A stretch of 64,000 bases of DNA. It comes from JAHJQZ01 sp963675235 (GTDB taxonomy: Bacteria; Pseudomonadota; Alphaproteobacteria; Rhizobiales; Devosiaceae). How positions within the stretch are numbered: the stretch's first letter is position 1; each line of letters begins with the position of its first letter. Below, in pieces: positions 36,883 to 45,332 of this stretch. Below the pieces are notes generated by a model that worked only from the letters and a program-made list of their open reading frames with translations, was not told the DNA's origin and searched no databases. The position numbers and the translations under genes are program-made. The DNA lies in contig CAXXFU010000017.1 in the NCBI GenBank assembly GCA_963675235.2, positions 744,001 to 808,000 on the forward strand, given 5' to 3'.

Positions 36883-37524
36883 CTATTGCTGTTGCTGGGC
36901 CTGCTGGGCGAGTACCTGCTCGTAATGGGCACGCAGTTCGGTGTGGATCGGCGCTTTCAAAAGCCTGCGCATGCGCTCGGGGGCGGGATTTTGATAATCC
37001 TGGGTCAGATCGGTGATCGGCACCTGTTCGCCGGCAAACGGGCTATGGGTGACCGTATCGCCGGCGCTGACCATGCCTTCCTCGAGAACGCGGGCGTAAA
37101 CGCCGGGCCGGTTGCCAGTGAAGAACCGCTTGACCCAGGCCGTATCGCCCATCACCGCCGCGAAGGTCGCGCACGGAACGCGCGGCGCCGTCAGTTCGAG
37201 CAGCACCTCGCCGATCCGGAGCCGGTCGCCGACCATCATCTTCTGGCTTTCGAGCCCGGCAATGGTGAGGTTTTCACCGAACAGGCCCGGCGCCAGTTCG
37301 CGGCCGAGTTCGGCCGCCCAGAAATCGTAATCGGGCTGGCCATAGATATAGACCGCCTGGTCGGGTCCGCCATGCACCCTTGGGTTGCAGATGTCGTCAT
37401 CACCGACGCCGAGCGAGTGGATGCGTACCGGCGCGGAGACGGGTTTCTTGAAAATGCCCGTGCGCCCCATCTCGTTGTCGAAGGCCCGAGCCTTGCCGGT
37501 ATTGACCGATAAGAGCTTCATCAT
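36883..37524 (-). CDS. MOSC-domain protein (YiiM-like)
   Basis: This 213-residue protein matches the YiiM-like group of MOSC proteins, which bind molybdenum cofactor sulfur or related ligands. Visible blocks are VHGGPDQAVYIYGQPDYDFW, GLFGENLTIAGL, IGEVLLELTAPRVPCATF with the conserved cysteine, and NRPGVYARVLEEG. It ends in a glutamine-rich tail (QQAQQQQ). Two consecutive ATG codons follow GGGAGAA; the first overlaps the ispA stop as ATGA, so the genes are coupled. The physiological substrate is unknown. Confidence 0.85.
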   Translation of the reverse strand: MMKLLSVNTGKARAFDNEMGRTGIFKKPVSAPVRIHSLGVGDDDICNPRVHGGPDQAVYIYGQPDYDFWAAELGRELAPGLFGENLTIAGLESQKMMVGDRLRIGEVLLELTAPRVPCATFAAVMGDTAWVKRFFTGNRPGVYARVLEEGMVSAGDTVTHSPFAGEQVPITDLTQDYQNPAPERMRRLLKAPIHTELRAHYEQVLAQQAQQQQ

Positions 37525-38423
37525 TTCTCCCTGACGGCGAAATAGCGGGCGATGGCGCGCAGGCCATCGGCTTCCGGACCGAATATGGTGAGCGCCGACA
37601 GGGCGTGGTGAATCTGCTCGCCGAGATGGCGCTGCGCTGCGTCGAGCCCGACCCGGGCAACCAGCGTCGGCTTGTTGCGGGCGTCGTCCTTGTGGGTTGC
37701 CTTGCCCATCTGCTCGGGCGTCGCCGTCAGGTCGAGAATGTCGTCGGCAAGCTGGAAGGCACGGCCCGCCGCCTCGCCGTAACGGGTCAGGGCATCGAGC
37801 GCATCGGGACCGGCGCCGCCGATCAGTGCGCCCATGCGCACCGCGGCGCGGATCAGCGCCCCGGTCTTCATCTGCTGCATCATGGCGATTTCGGCATCGG
37901 AGAACCCGCCGCGCTCGCCTTCGAGATCGAGCTGCTGGCCGCCGGCCATGCCGCCGGCCCCCGCCGCTGTCGCCAGCTCGCGCACCAGCGCCAGGCAGGT
38001 GGAGGGAGCGCAATGCGTGTTTTCCGCCGCGATCAGGGCGAAGGCCTGGGAATGGAGCGCATCGCCGGCAAGGATCGCCGTCGCCTCGTCGAAGGCCTTG
38101 TGCACCGTCGGCTGGCCGCGGCGCAGATCGTCGTCGTCCATCGCCGGCAGGTCGTCGTGGACCAGCGAGAAGCAGTGGACCAGTTCGACAGCCACCGCCG
38201 CCGGCATGGCGTCGGCCTCGGACACGCCGAACACGCCGGCCGTTTCGATAACCAGCAGCGGGCGCAGGCGCTTGCCGCCATTGAGGGCGCCGTGACGCAT
38301 GGACGCGGCCAGACGGCCGGGTGCGGCATAGGGGCCGGCCAGCGCCGCATCCTCAAGACCGGTCTCAAGATAGGTGGCGAAGCGGTCGGCAAAACCGGCG
38401 ATGTCGATGTCTTTGCTGGACAT
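37521..38423 (-). CDS. ispA: Farnesyl diphosphate synthase (polyprenyl synthetase)
   Basis: This 300-residue prenyltransferase condenses isopentenyl diphosphate with allylic primers. Both aspartate-rich motifs are present: DDLPAMDDDDLRRG (first) and DDILD (second). GGKRLRPLL near residue 50 and the QQLDLEGE segment match short-chain synthases of the IspA/FPP type. The residues just before the first motif are consistent with C15 length, but geranylgeranyl output cannot be ruled out. The ATG at 38423 gives the normal start. It leads a minus-strand run with MOSC and YbaK genes. Confidence 0.93.
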   Translation of the reverse strand: MSSKDIDIAGFADRFATYLETGLEDAALAGPYAAPGRLAASMRHGALNGGKRLRPLLVIETAGVFGVSEADAMPAAVAVELVHCFSLVHDDLPAMDDDDLRRGQPTVHKAFDEATAILAGDALHSQAFALIAAENTHCAPSTCLALVRELATAAGAGGMAGGQQLDLEGERGGFSDAEIAMMQQMKTGALIRAAVRMGALIGGAGPDALDALTRYGEAAGRAFQLADDILDLTATPEQMGKATHKDDARNKPTLVARVGLDAAQRHLGEQIHHALSALTIFGPEADGLRAIARYFAVREK

Positions 38424-38712
38424 GGCCCTTGCTAGCCTTCTCGCCGCCGCGCCGCAAGCGCTGAGACGCCGCGCGACGGCCTGCTTCGGCAGATATCTCA
38501 ATCGCGTCCGCCGATGGCGATGTCCGGGCCGCGTCCTTGTCCCGATGGCCGGCGCCGAACGCGGAAAGCACCTCTCCACTTTTCGCCGCCAAGCTCTAGC
38601 CAAGCGGGCGGATTTCCACTATAAGCCCGCCGATCCGAGACAGAGTCCCATATGCGCTGCCTCGCTGGCAAATAGGCCGGAGCGGGGCTGCGCGCATTCA
38701 GGAGTACCACCG

Positions 38713-38892
38713 ATGGCTGTGCCAAAGCGAAAGACTACCCCCGCCAAGCGCGGCATGCGCCGCTCGGCCGACGCCCTCAAGGCCAAGCCCTATGTGGAAG
38801 ACAAGGATTCCGGCGAACTGCGCCGTCCGCATCATATCGATCTGAAGACCGGTATGTATCGCGGCCGCCAGGTTCTCGAGCCCAAGTCCTAG
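38713..38892 (+). CDS. rpmF: 50S ribosomal protein L32
   Basis: This 59-residue basic protein opens MAVPKRKTTPAKRGMRRSAD, the diagnostic L32 start, and continues with HHIDLKTGMYRGRQV. The zinc-binding cysteines found in some L32 forms are absent, as in other alphaproteobacteria. A ribosome site (AGGAG) precedes the ATG by about eleven bases. It is divergent from ispA and monocistronic, ending at a strong terminator. Confidence 0.97.
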   Translation: MAVPKRKTTPAKRGMRRSADALKAKPYVEDKDSGELRRPHHIDLKTGMYRGRQVLEPKS

Positions 38893-38979
38893 TTTTCGGC
38901 ACTTCTGCGCGCCCTTGACGCCGATCCGGCGAACCAGGCGGCGCGCAAGGCCCGGCAGGGCGTTTTCAACACATAATCG

Positions 38980-39010
38980 CGGTCAGTCCGTTTGCGGACT
39001 GGCCGTTTTT
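38980..39010 (+). terminator. Intrinsic terminator of rpmF
   Basis: An 11-pair stem (38980-38990 with 38995-39005, one G-T pair) with a TTTG loop is followed by TTTTT. It lies 87 bases after the rpmF stop. A second perfect hairpin, GTCTGGAG/CTCCAGAC (39037-39057), follows without a T-tract. Confidence 0.88.
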
Positions 39011-39131
39011 CGTTGTTTTTGGCACAGTCCGATGCAGTCTGGAGCCTGCCTCCAGACCATCGGCTGCGCCTGAGGCGCGCCGCGACCGAGTGTTCCGCTT
39101 CCCAAAGGGAAGCTCTTGCGAGAGACGCATC

Positions 39132-39533
39132 ATGTGGATTCCACCGCTCCTCGTCCTGCCACTTCTGGCCTACAACATCGTTGTCTTCCTGCTGTTCGGC
39201 AATATCGAAGCCGGATGGGCGACCACCATCGTCACCGTGCCGATGGTTTCTGGCACGTCATGGTCACTGAGCCTGGCCGACACCTTCCTGGTCGTCACGC
39301 TGGTGCTGTTATTCGTCGAGGTGATCAAGTCGACCCGTATCGGCACCGCCTCGATGTTCGAGCACATGGCTTCGACCCTGGTCTTCGTCGTCTATCTGGT
39401 CGAGTTCCTGGTCGTGGCCAAGGCCTCGACCTCGCTGTTCTTCATGTGCACGGTGATGAGCTTCATCGATGTCGTCGCCGGCTTCTCGGTGTCGATGCGC
39501 GCGGCCGAACGCGATTTTTCCGTTGGCAACTAG
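39132..39533 (+). CDS. Small membrane protein of unknown function
   Basis: This 133-residue protein has four hydrophobic helices: LLVLPLLAYNIVVFLLFG, LADTFLVVTLVLLFVEVI, STLVFVVYLVEFLVVA and the last around LFFMCTVMSFIDVVAGF. Similar small four-helix proteins occur in Hyphomicrobiales without known function. The ATG at 39132 precedes the first helix directly. It is followed 116 bases later by a CPBP-type membrane protease, with no obvious link. Confidence 0.75.
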   Translation: MWIPPLLVLPLLAYNIVVFLLFGNIEAGWATTIVTVPMVSGTSWSLSLADTFLVVTLVLLFVEVIKSTRIGTASMFEHMASTLVFVVYLVEFLVVAKASTSLFFMCTVMSFIDVVAGFSVSMRAAERDFSVGN

Positions 39534-39649
39534 GCCGTTCAGGTCCGCCCAACGCCGTTTCCCGTGCTCGCAGCGGCACAAGTTGCGCGCCGTACCATTG
39601 ATCCCTGCGCCGGCGCTCGCCATATGACGCATTTGCAGGGGGATGCGTC

Positions 39650-40420
39650 ATGCCGTTTTTTCGCAGGTTCGAAGTCTGGATCTTCTTTGCTCTGGCCATC
39701 GCCCTGAGCACCACCGCGGTAGCGCTCTCGGTCAGCACCGGCAATGGCGCCCTGTCGATCCTTGCCGTGTTGAGCCCCTTGCTGGCGGCAGTCGTCGTCA
39801 CCGCCATCAGCCGGGGATGGCGGGGTCTTCACGACCTGCTCATCGGCCACCTCGTTCGCCGGTTTTCCTGGAAATGGGTGGTCGCCGCCAGCGTGCTCGT
39901 GCCGGCCATCGCGCTCATCAGCGCCCTGACGGACACCATCGTGTCCGGGCGCTCCTTCGCGCTCGTCACCACGTCCATTCTGCCTTACGCCATCGTCATC
40001 TGGGTGATCGCCATCGGCGAAGAGTTCGGCTGGCGCGCCTACGCAATGCCGCGTCTCAACCGTCACTATCCGGTTGCCATCTCCGGACTGATCGTCGGCG
40101 TCGTCTGGGCGGTCTGGCACGTGCCGGCGGCGATGATCGGCACCGGCGTGCCGCAGCAGATGCCGTTCGTCCTGTTCACCGTCTGGGTGATCCTGGGAGC
40201 CTTGTTGATGGGCTGGATGTACACCCGCACCCAGAGCGTCATCCCGGCGATCCTGTTTCACGCCAGCGCCAATGCAGCGTTCATCTATCTGCCGCTCCTG
40301 CCCGAGCATCTCGGCGTGCTGTGGCCCTTTATCCTGTTCGCCACCCTGATCGGAGCCATCGTCGTTGTTGTCTATGCGCGCAACCGCGACCTGCTCGTGC
40401 CGCCGGAGCAGAGCATCTAG
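39650..40420 (+). CDS. CPBP-family intramembrane metalloprotease
   Basis: This 256-residue protein has about eight hydrophobic helices and the three CPBP/Abi motifs: EEFGWR near residue 124, VWHVPAAM near 161, and LFHASANA near 204, which supply the glutamates, histidines and asparagine of the active site. The family includes prenyl-protein CAAX proteases and bacterial self-immunity proteins. No bacteriocin-like gene is adjacent. Its target is unknown. The ATG at 39650 follows a GGGGGA ribosome-site-like sequence. Confidence 0.88.
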   Translation: MPFFRRFEVWIFFALAIALSTTAVALSVSTGNGALSILAVLSPLLAAVVVTAISRGWRGLHDLLIGHLVRRFSWKWVVAASVLVPAIALISALTDTIVSGRSFALVTTSILPYAIVIWVIAIGEEFGWRAYAMPRLNRHYPVAISGLIVGVVWAVWHVPAAMIGTGVPQQMPFVLFTVWVILGALLMGWMYTRTQSVIPAILFHASANAAFIYLPLLPEHLGVLWPFILFATLIGAIVVVVYARNRDLLVPPEQSI

Positions 40421-40461
40421 GGCGGTTCGGCAGGACTGTCGGGAGGTTGGCGGATCAGAGG

Positions 40462-40486
40462 CGCGCCGGCACAACGGACCGGCGCG
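40462..40486. terminator. GC-rich hairpin between two convergent genes
   Basis: CGCGCCGG (40462-40469) and CCGGCGCG (40479-40486) form a perfect 8-base stem with a nine-base loop. It lies between the stop codons of the CPBP gene and the minus-strand 88-residue gene. T-tracts are missing, so activity as a terminator is uncertain. Confidence 0.35.
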
Positions 40487-40497
40487 TGGCGGGATGA

Positions 40498-40764
40498 CTA
40501 GGCCGAAATGGACAGCCGGTAGCCGACCGGCAGGCGGCGTTCAGCCAGCTTTGCCGAACGATCGTAGGCGACAACCACGTCGGTTTCGGAGGCGCGACGG
40601 CGGGCGCGCTGCGTCGGCACCTGCTCGCGGGCCGCAATCAGGTGCGAGGCGAAATCGGATTTGACACCGGTGCGGTGGAAGGGCCGTCTTTCCTGTCTGT
40701 TGCCGAACACCACGGGCAGGTTGCGTCCGGAAATGGCACTGGAATTTGAAAACACGTCACTCAT
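40498..40764 (-). CDS. Small basic protein of unknown function with a CtrA-like box upstream
   Basis: This 88-residue protein is arginine-rich and hydrophilic, with no membrane segment or signal peptide. A central stretch (FHRTGVKSDFASHLIAARE) and a C-terminal block (VAYDRSAKLAERRLPVGYRL) look conserved in style, with regular codon use, but I do not recognise the family. A longer in-frame start at 40857 is less likely because it would overlap the promoter region. A perfect TTAA-N7-TTAA lies 94 bases upstream, which suggests cell-cycle or motility-linked control. Confidence 0.6.
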   Translation of the reverse strand: MSDVFSNSSAISGRNLPVVFGNRQERRPFHRTGVKSDFASHLIAAREQVPTQRARRRASETDVVVAYDRSAKLAERRLPVGYRLSISA

Positions 40765-40857
40765 GGCACTTCTACTGTTCCGCTTTGGACCAGGTGTCCC
40801 GTTTTGGAACGGCTCTGCCTGGCTACACCGGTAGTGTCGCAAGCAGTGTGCCAGCAA

Positions 40858-40872
40858 TTAAGGTTTTGTTAA
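40858..40872 (-). promoter_or_regulatory. Perfect CtrA-type box TTAA-N7-TTAA
   Basis: Two TTAA half-sites are separated by exactly seven bases, matching the core that CtrA binds in Caulobacter and rhizobia. It lies 94 bases upstream of the 88-residue gene on the minus strand and far from the start of any other gene. Binding is predicted, not shown. Confidence 0.5.
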
Positions 40873-41009
40873 GACTTGTGGCAGCGCCAGCCGACCCGAG
40901 GAATCACATCTCGGCGATGACGCAGTTCGAGGTCTGCGCGCCGAGGCACCATGCGCGAAGGCCACGGCCCATCCGCACCGCAATTGACCTTCGATCTTGG
41001 GGAATGGGA

Positions 41010-41552
41010 TCAGGCGAGCCGCAGTCGCATGACATGACGGCGGGTACCAGCCATGTTCGAGAACGAGAAGCCGGCGCGCTCGAAGGCCGGAACGAAGCCG
41101 CCGTAGCGAAAACTCGGCGCGTCCGGAAGCACGGGATAGGCTTCGAGGATGGTGGCCCCTTCGGCGCGGGCGTGGTCGCTCGCGGCGGCGATCAGCTCAT
41201 GGGCCAGTCCCTTGCCGAGCAACGCCCGCGGCAGGAACATGCAGGTCAGTGACCAGATGATCTCGCCGGGCTCGGCTTCGGGACCGCCGAGCCTGTTGTG
41301 GGTCTGACGTGGCGCGATCGACACCCAGGCGCGCGGCATGTCGCCGTCATAGCCCAGAAGCCCGACAGGCGTGCCGGCAACGATCCGCTTCAGCATCTGC
41401 GGCTTTTTCAGCGACCCGCCCTGCTCGTGCTTCTCGGCGGGACTGCCGCGCCAGACCATGCACCAGCAATGCTTCGGGCCGCCACGGCCCTCGAACAGCG
41501 CGGTGAAATCATCATGGTTTTCGCTGGTGACCGGGCGAAAGCTCAGCTCCAT
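41010..41552 (-). CDS. GNAT-family acetyltransferase
   Basis: This 180-residue protein has the GNAT architecture. The acetyl-CoA-binding motif A region is LTCMFLPRALLGKGLAHELI (with the G-K-G-L core), and the C-terminal part FRYGGFVPAFERAGF is the family end. The N-terminal HCWCMVWRGSP block marks a subgroup of uncharacterised proteins. It starts one base after the stop of gloB and is co-transcribed with it. Substrate is unknown. Confidence 0.85.
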   Translation of the reverse strand: MELSFRPVTSENHDDFTALFEGRGGPKHCWCMVWRGSPAEKHEQGGSLKKPQMLKRIVAGTPVGLLGYDGDMPRAWVSIAPRQTHNRLGGPEAEPGEIIWSLTCMFLPRALLGKGLAHELIAAASDHARAEGATILEAYPVLPDAPSFRYGGFVPAFERAGFSFSNMAGTRRHVMRLRLA

Positions 41553-41553
41553 C

Positions 41554-42327
41554 TCAGCCCCGGAAGCCGTCCTTGGCCCTGCGGATGGCGGCGAAGACCT
41601 CATGGGGTTCGGCATTTTCCAGCCCCATCCGCGCCGCCAGCGCCTTGTCGTCGGCCCGCAGGAACGGATTGGCCTTTTTTTCCGACCCCAGCGTCGTCGG
41701 TATTGTCGGGCGGCCCTGAAGCACCTCGGCCTCGGCTTCGCTGGCCCGCGCCAGCAGATCCCTGTTGTCCGGATCGATGCTGAGGGCGAAGCGGGCGTTG
41801 GCAAGGGTGTATTCGTGGCCGCAATAGAGCCTTGTGTCGTCAGGCAAAGCCCTTAATGCCAGAAGGCCGGTCCACATCGATTTCGGCTCGCCCTCGAACA
41901 TGCGCCCGCAGCCGAGCGAAAACAGCGCGTCGCCGGTGAACAGGCTTTTTTCCGAAGGGGCGTGATAACAGATGTGTCCGAGCGTATGGCCGGGCGTGTC
42001 GATGACCTCGAAGCGCGTCTCGCCCAGCATGACGGTATCGCCTCCGGCCACCGGGCGGTCGAGCCCGACGACATCGGCCTTCTCGCCGGCCGGGCCGGTG
42101 ACCGTCAGGCCGAATTCTGCCTTGAGCGCCGCGACGCCGCCGGTGTGGTCGGAATGGTGATGGGTGATGAAGACATCTGTCAGCCGCCAGCCCAGTTCGG
42201 CGGCGCGCCTGGCGACCGGTTCAGCCTCGCCGGCGTCGACGCTGGCGGTGGCGCCGGACACCTCGTCATGGAGAAGATAGGCGAAATTATCCGAGAATGG
42301 CTGGAAAACGTCGACGATGAGCGCCAT
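41554..42327 (-). CDS. gloB: Hydroxyacylglutathione hydrolase (glyoxalase II)
   Basis: This 257-residue metallo-beta-lactamase-fold enzyme hydrolyses S-lactoylglutathione to lactate and glutathione. The metal motif THHHSDHTGG and later ligands in DTPGHTLGHICYH, FTGDALFSLGCGR and LYCGHEYT are all present. The C-terminal domain with NPFLRADD, which binds glutathione, confirms GloB over other family members. Length is normal. It fits the methylglyoxal route that includes mgsA in this window; a glyoxalase I gene was not identified with certainty. Confidence 0.94.
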   Translation of the reverse strand: MALIVDVFQPFSDNFAYLLHDEVSGATASVDAGEAEPVARRAAELGWRLTDVFITHHHSDHTGGVAALKAEFGLTVTGPAGEKADVVGLDRPVAGGDTVMLGETRFEVIDTPGHTLGHICYHAPSEKSLFTGDALFSLGCGRMFEGEPKSMWTGLLALRALPDDTRLYCGHEYTLANARFALSIDPDNRDLLARASEAEAEVLQGRPTIPTTLGSEKKANPFLRADDKALAARMGLENAEPHEVFAAIRRAKDGFRG

Positions 42328-42424
42328 CTTAAGCCTCCGCACAGGCGAAAAGCCCGAGGCTATGGAGCCTTGGTGGCAATGACAAGCCACAAGTCGAAAT
42401 GAGGACGAAAGGGCGGCCGCCCGC

Positions 42425-43171
42425 ATGACACCCGATGTCAAAAGACTGATCGAGTTCTACCGGTCGCCGCTCGGGCGGATCGCCCGGCCGCTGGTGCGCG
42501 AACCGATCCTGACGCTGGCGGGTGACGTCACCGGCAAGCGCGTGCTCGGACTCGGGTTCGCCTCGCCCTATCTCAGGGCCATGCTCAAGCCGGCCGAACG
42601 CGTCGTCGTCCTGATGCCGGCGCGGCAGGGTGCCTCGGTCTGGCCGCGCGAGAGCGCCTCGCACACGCTTCTCGCCGATCCACTGGAAACGCCCTTCACC
42701 GATTCGAGCTTCGATCTCATCGTCATGGTGCACGCGCTCGAACACGCTGCCGATGCCGAGGAGCAGATGCGCGAACTCTGGCGCATCGCCGCGCCCGGTT
42801 CGCACCTCGTCGTTGTCGTGCCGCGCCGGCGCGGTCCCTGGGCCGGCTGGGACAATACCCCGTTCGGATGCGGCAACCCGTTCTCGCGCCGCCAGCTCGA
42901 TCAGTTGCTGCGCGCCCATTCCTTCGTGCCCGAGGTCTGGCGCGATGCGCTCTATCTGCCGCCGGTGCCCTGGGCGCCGGTGCTGAAATCGGCGCGGCTG
43001 TTCGAGCGCGGCGGACGCGTGCTCGGCTCGGCGCTGGCCGGCGTGATGGTCACTGTCGCCCGCAAGGAGCAGTTCCCGGCCATCGCCCGGCGCAAGCGGG
43101 CCGAGCGCCTGGTGCGCCTGCCGGAGATGTCGGCGGCAACCGCCATGCACCTGCCGCCCAACGGCGCCTGA
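42425..43171 (+). CDS. SAM-dependent methyltransferase family protein
   Basis: This 248-residue protein opens RLIEFYRSPLGRIARPLVRE and has a methyltransferase core with degenerate glycine motif (VLGLGFASPYL), then LLADPLETPFTDSSFDLIVMVHALEH, with key block FDLIVMVHALEH, and the LWRIAAPGSHLVVVVPRR strand. The first motif lacks the usual GxGxG, so activity is uncertain. This protein commonly neighbours gloB in Hyphomicrobiales, which it also does here in divergent orientation with a 97-base gap. Substrate is unknown. Confidence 0.82.
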   Translation: MTPDVKRLIEFYRSPLGRIARPLVREPILTLAGDVTGKRVLGLGFASPYLRAMLKPAERVVVLMPARQGASVWPRESASHTLLADPLETPFTDSSFDLIVMVHALEHAADAEEQMRELWRIAAPGSHLVVVVPRRRGPWAGWDNTPFGCGNPFSRRQLDQLLRAHSFVPEVWRDALYLPPVPWAPVLKSARLFERGGRVLGSALAGVMVTVARKEQFPAIARRKRAERLVRLPEMSAATAMHLPPNGA

Positions 43172-43295
43172 CCGGCCACGACGCATCCGCGCGCCCGAAG
43201 CCCGGTTTTCTTTGCGTTCCGAAAAGGGTTTGCGTATGGTCCGCCGCGTCCGGAACCGCTTCCGCGACGCTTTCTGACCCGCCATCGGTACACCC

Positions 43296-44390
43296 ATGTC
43301 CAACCGTCCGCAGCCGAAGCCCGGCATCCTCAAGATCGCACCCTATGTTCCCGGCAAGTCCTCGACCGGAAACGGCATCGAGGCGATCAAACTGAGTTCG
43401 AACGAATCCCCGCTCGGGGCCAGCCCAAAGGCCGTCGAAGCCTATGCCGCAACGGCCAGGTACCTGGCCGACTATCCCGACGGCGGCTCGACCGCCCTGC
43501 GCGAAACCCTGGCCGAAATTCACGGGCTCGAAGCCGAACGCATCATCATCGGCGCCGGATCGGACGAAGTGCTGCACATGCTGTCCGAAACCTATCTCGG
43601 TGACGGCGACGAAGCGGTGATGAGCGAGTACGGTTTCCTGATGTACCCGATCGCCACCATGGCGGCAGGCGCCACCAATGTTGTCGCCAGGGACCGGAAC
43701 TACACCGTCGACGTCGACGCCATGCTGGCTTCCGTCACCGAAAAGACCCGCATCGTCTGGCTGGCCAACCCGAACAATCCGACCGGCACCTGGCTGTCCG
43801 ATGACGAGGTACGGCGCCTGCACGCCGGCCTCAGGCCCGACATCATCCTTGTCATCGACAATGCCTACGCCGAATATGTCACTGCGCCCGATTTCGCCAC
43901 GGGCGCCGCTCTCGTCCGCGAGGCCGGCAATGTCGTCATGGTTCGCACCTTCTCCAAGATGGGGCTGGCGGCGCTGCGTGTCGGCTGGCTCTATGGACCC
44001 GATCACATCGTCGATGCGCTCAACCGCATGCGCGGGCCGTTCAACGTCTCGATGCCGGCCCAGCAGGCCGCGATCGCGGCAGCGGGCGACGCCGATTTCA
44101 CCGCCAAGCTTTCGGCCCACAACGCCAAATGGCGGAGCTGGCTGACCGATCAGCTGCGCTCCAATCGCATAGAGGTCCCGGACAGCCAGGGCAATTTCAT
44201 CCTGGCGCTGTTCGACGAAAACGCCGGGCCAGGCGCGGCCGAGATGTTCACCGCGCTCGCAGAGGCCGGACTGATCGTCCGCGAAATGGGCGGCTACGGA
44301 CTGCCGAGCGCGCTCAGGATCTCGATCGGCTCGGAAGAGGCCATGCTCCGGGTCGCCGAGGTGATCAAGGCCAAACTGGGGGCCGCCTAG
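43296..44390 (+). CDS. hisC: Histidinol-phosphate aminotransferase
   Basis: This 364-residue PLP enzyme belongs to the HisC branch of class I/II aminotransferases. IKLSSNESPLGASPKAV at the N-terminus, NPNNPTGTWLS, and RTFSKMGLAALRVGW with the PLP lysine are all typical. It directly abuts tyrC (stop TAG, start ATG), so one transcript supplies a transaminase and a prephenate dehydrogenase. In such pairs it can also act on imidazole-acetol and aromatic substrates. Length is normal. Confidence 0.93.
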   Translation: MSNRPQPKPGILKIAPYVPGKSSTGNGIEAIKLSSNESPLGASPKAVEAYAATARYLADYPDGGSTALRETLAEIHGLEAERIIIGAGSDEVLHMLSETYLGDGDEAVMSEYGFLMYPIATMAAGATNVVARDRNYTVDVDAMLASVTEKTRIVWLANPNNPTGTWLSDDEVRRLHAGLRPDIILVIDNAYAEYVTAPDFATGAALVREAGNVVMVRTFSKMGLAALRVGWLYGPDHIVDALNRMRGPFNVSMPAQQAAIAAAGDADFTAKLSAHNAKWRSWLTDQLRSNRIEVPDSQGNFILALFDENAGPGAAEMFTALAEAGLIVREMGGYGLPSALRISIGSEEAMLRVAEVIKAKLGAA

Positions 44391-45308
44391 ATGTTTGACC
44401 GCCTCGCGCTGATCGGCATCGGGCTGATCGGCTCATCGATTGTTCATGCCGCCCGCCGCGCCGGCATCACCAATCACATCGCCGTGTCGACCCGCCGCCG
44501 CGAAACGCTCGACGAAGCCGAGGCGCTCGGGCTTGGCGACAGCTATCATACCGATGCCGCCGAAGCGGCGAAGGACGCCGATCTCGTCATCATCTGCGCC
44601 CCGGTCCTCGCCTATCAGGCGATCATCGAGACCATCGCGCCGGCTCTGAAGCCGGGCGCGATCCTTTCCGATGCCGGTTCGGTCAAGGCCCATGTCGTCA
44701 ACGTGTTGAAACCGCACCTGCCCGCGGGCGTTCACCTCGTCCCCGGTCACCCGATCGCCGGCACCGAGCATTCCGGCCCCGCCGCCGGTTTCGCTACGCT
44801 GTTCGATCACCGCTGGTGCATCCTGACGCCCGACGCGGATGCCGACAAGGCCGCCGTCGACCGGCTCGCCGCCTTCTGGCGGGCGCTCGGCTCCAATGTC
44901 GAGATCATGGAACCAGCCCATCACGACCTGGTACTGGCCATCACCAGCCACGTACCGCACCTGATCGCCTACAATATCGTCGGCACCGTCGCCGATCTCG
45001 AGACCGACACCAAGTCCGAAGTCATCAAGTACTCGGCCTCCGGTTTCCGCGACTTCACTCGTATCGCTGCTTCCGATCCGGTGATGTGGCGCGATGTCTT
45101 TCTGACCAATCGCGACGCGGTTCTCGAAATGCTCGGCCGCTTCACAGAGGACCTGAGCGTTCTGCAGCGCGCCGTCCGGGCCGGCGATGGCAAAAAGCTC
45201 GAGGAAATGTTCACCCGTACCCGCGCCATCCGCCGCTCGATCATCGATGCCGGTCAGGAAACCAGCGCACCCGATTTCGGCCGCCCGCATGGCGAAGGCG
45301 AGGAGTAG
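44391..45308 (+). CDS. tyrC: Prephenate/arogenate dehydrogenase
   Basis: This 305-residue enzyme makes the tyrosine precursor by oxidative decarboxylation. The NAD-binding motif LIGIGLIGSSIVHAARRAG opens the protein, and the catalytic region has HLVPGHPIAGTEHSGP and AITSHVPHLIAYNIVGT, with histidine residues typical of TyrA/TyrC. There is no chorismate mutase domain. It starts immediately after hisC and converges with the DUF2125 gene. Confidence 0.92.
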   Translation: MFDRLALIGIGLIGSSIVHAARRAGITNHIAVSTRRRETLDEAEALGLGDSYHTDAAEAAKDADLVIICAPVLAYQAIIETIAPALKPGAILSDAGSVKAHVVNVLKPHLPAGVHLVPGHPIAGTEHSGPAAGFATLFDHRWCILTPDADADKAAVDRLAAFWRALGSNVEIMEPAHHDLVLAITSHVPHLIAYNIVGTVADLETDTKSEVIKYSASGFRDFTRIAASDPVMWRDVFLTNRDAVLEMLGRFTEDLSVLQRAVRAGDGKKLEEMFTRTRAIRRSIIDAGQETSAPDFGRPHGEGEE

Positions 45309-45332
45309 GCGCCAGGTCTTTCCGAATGTGGT

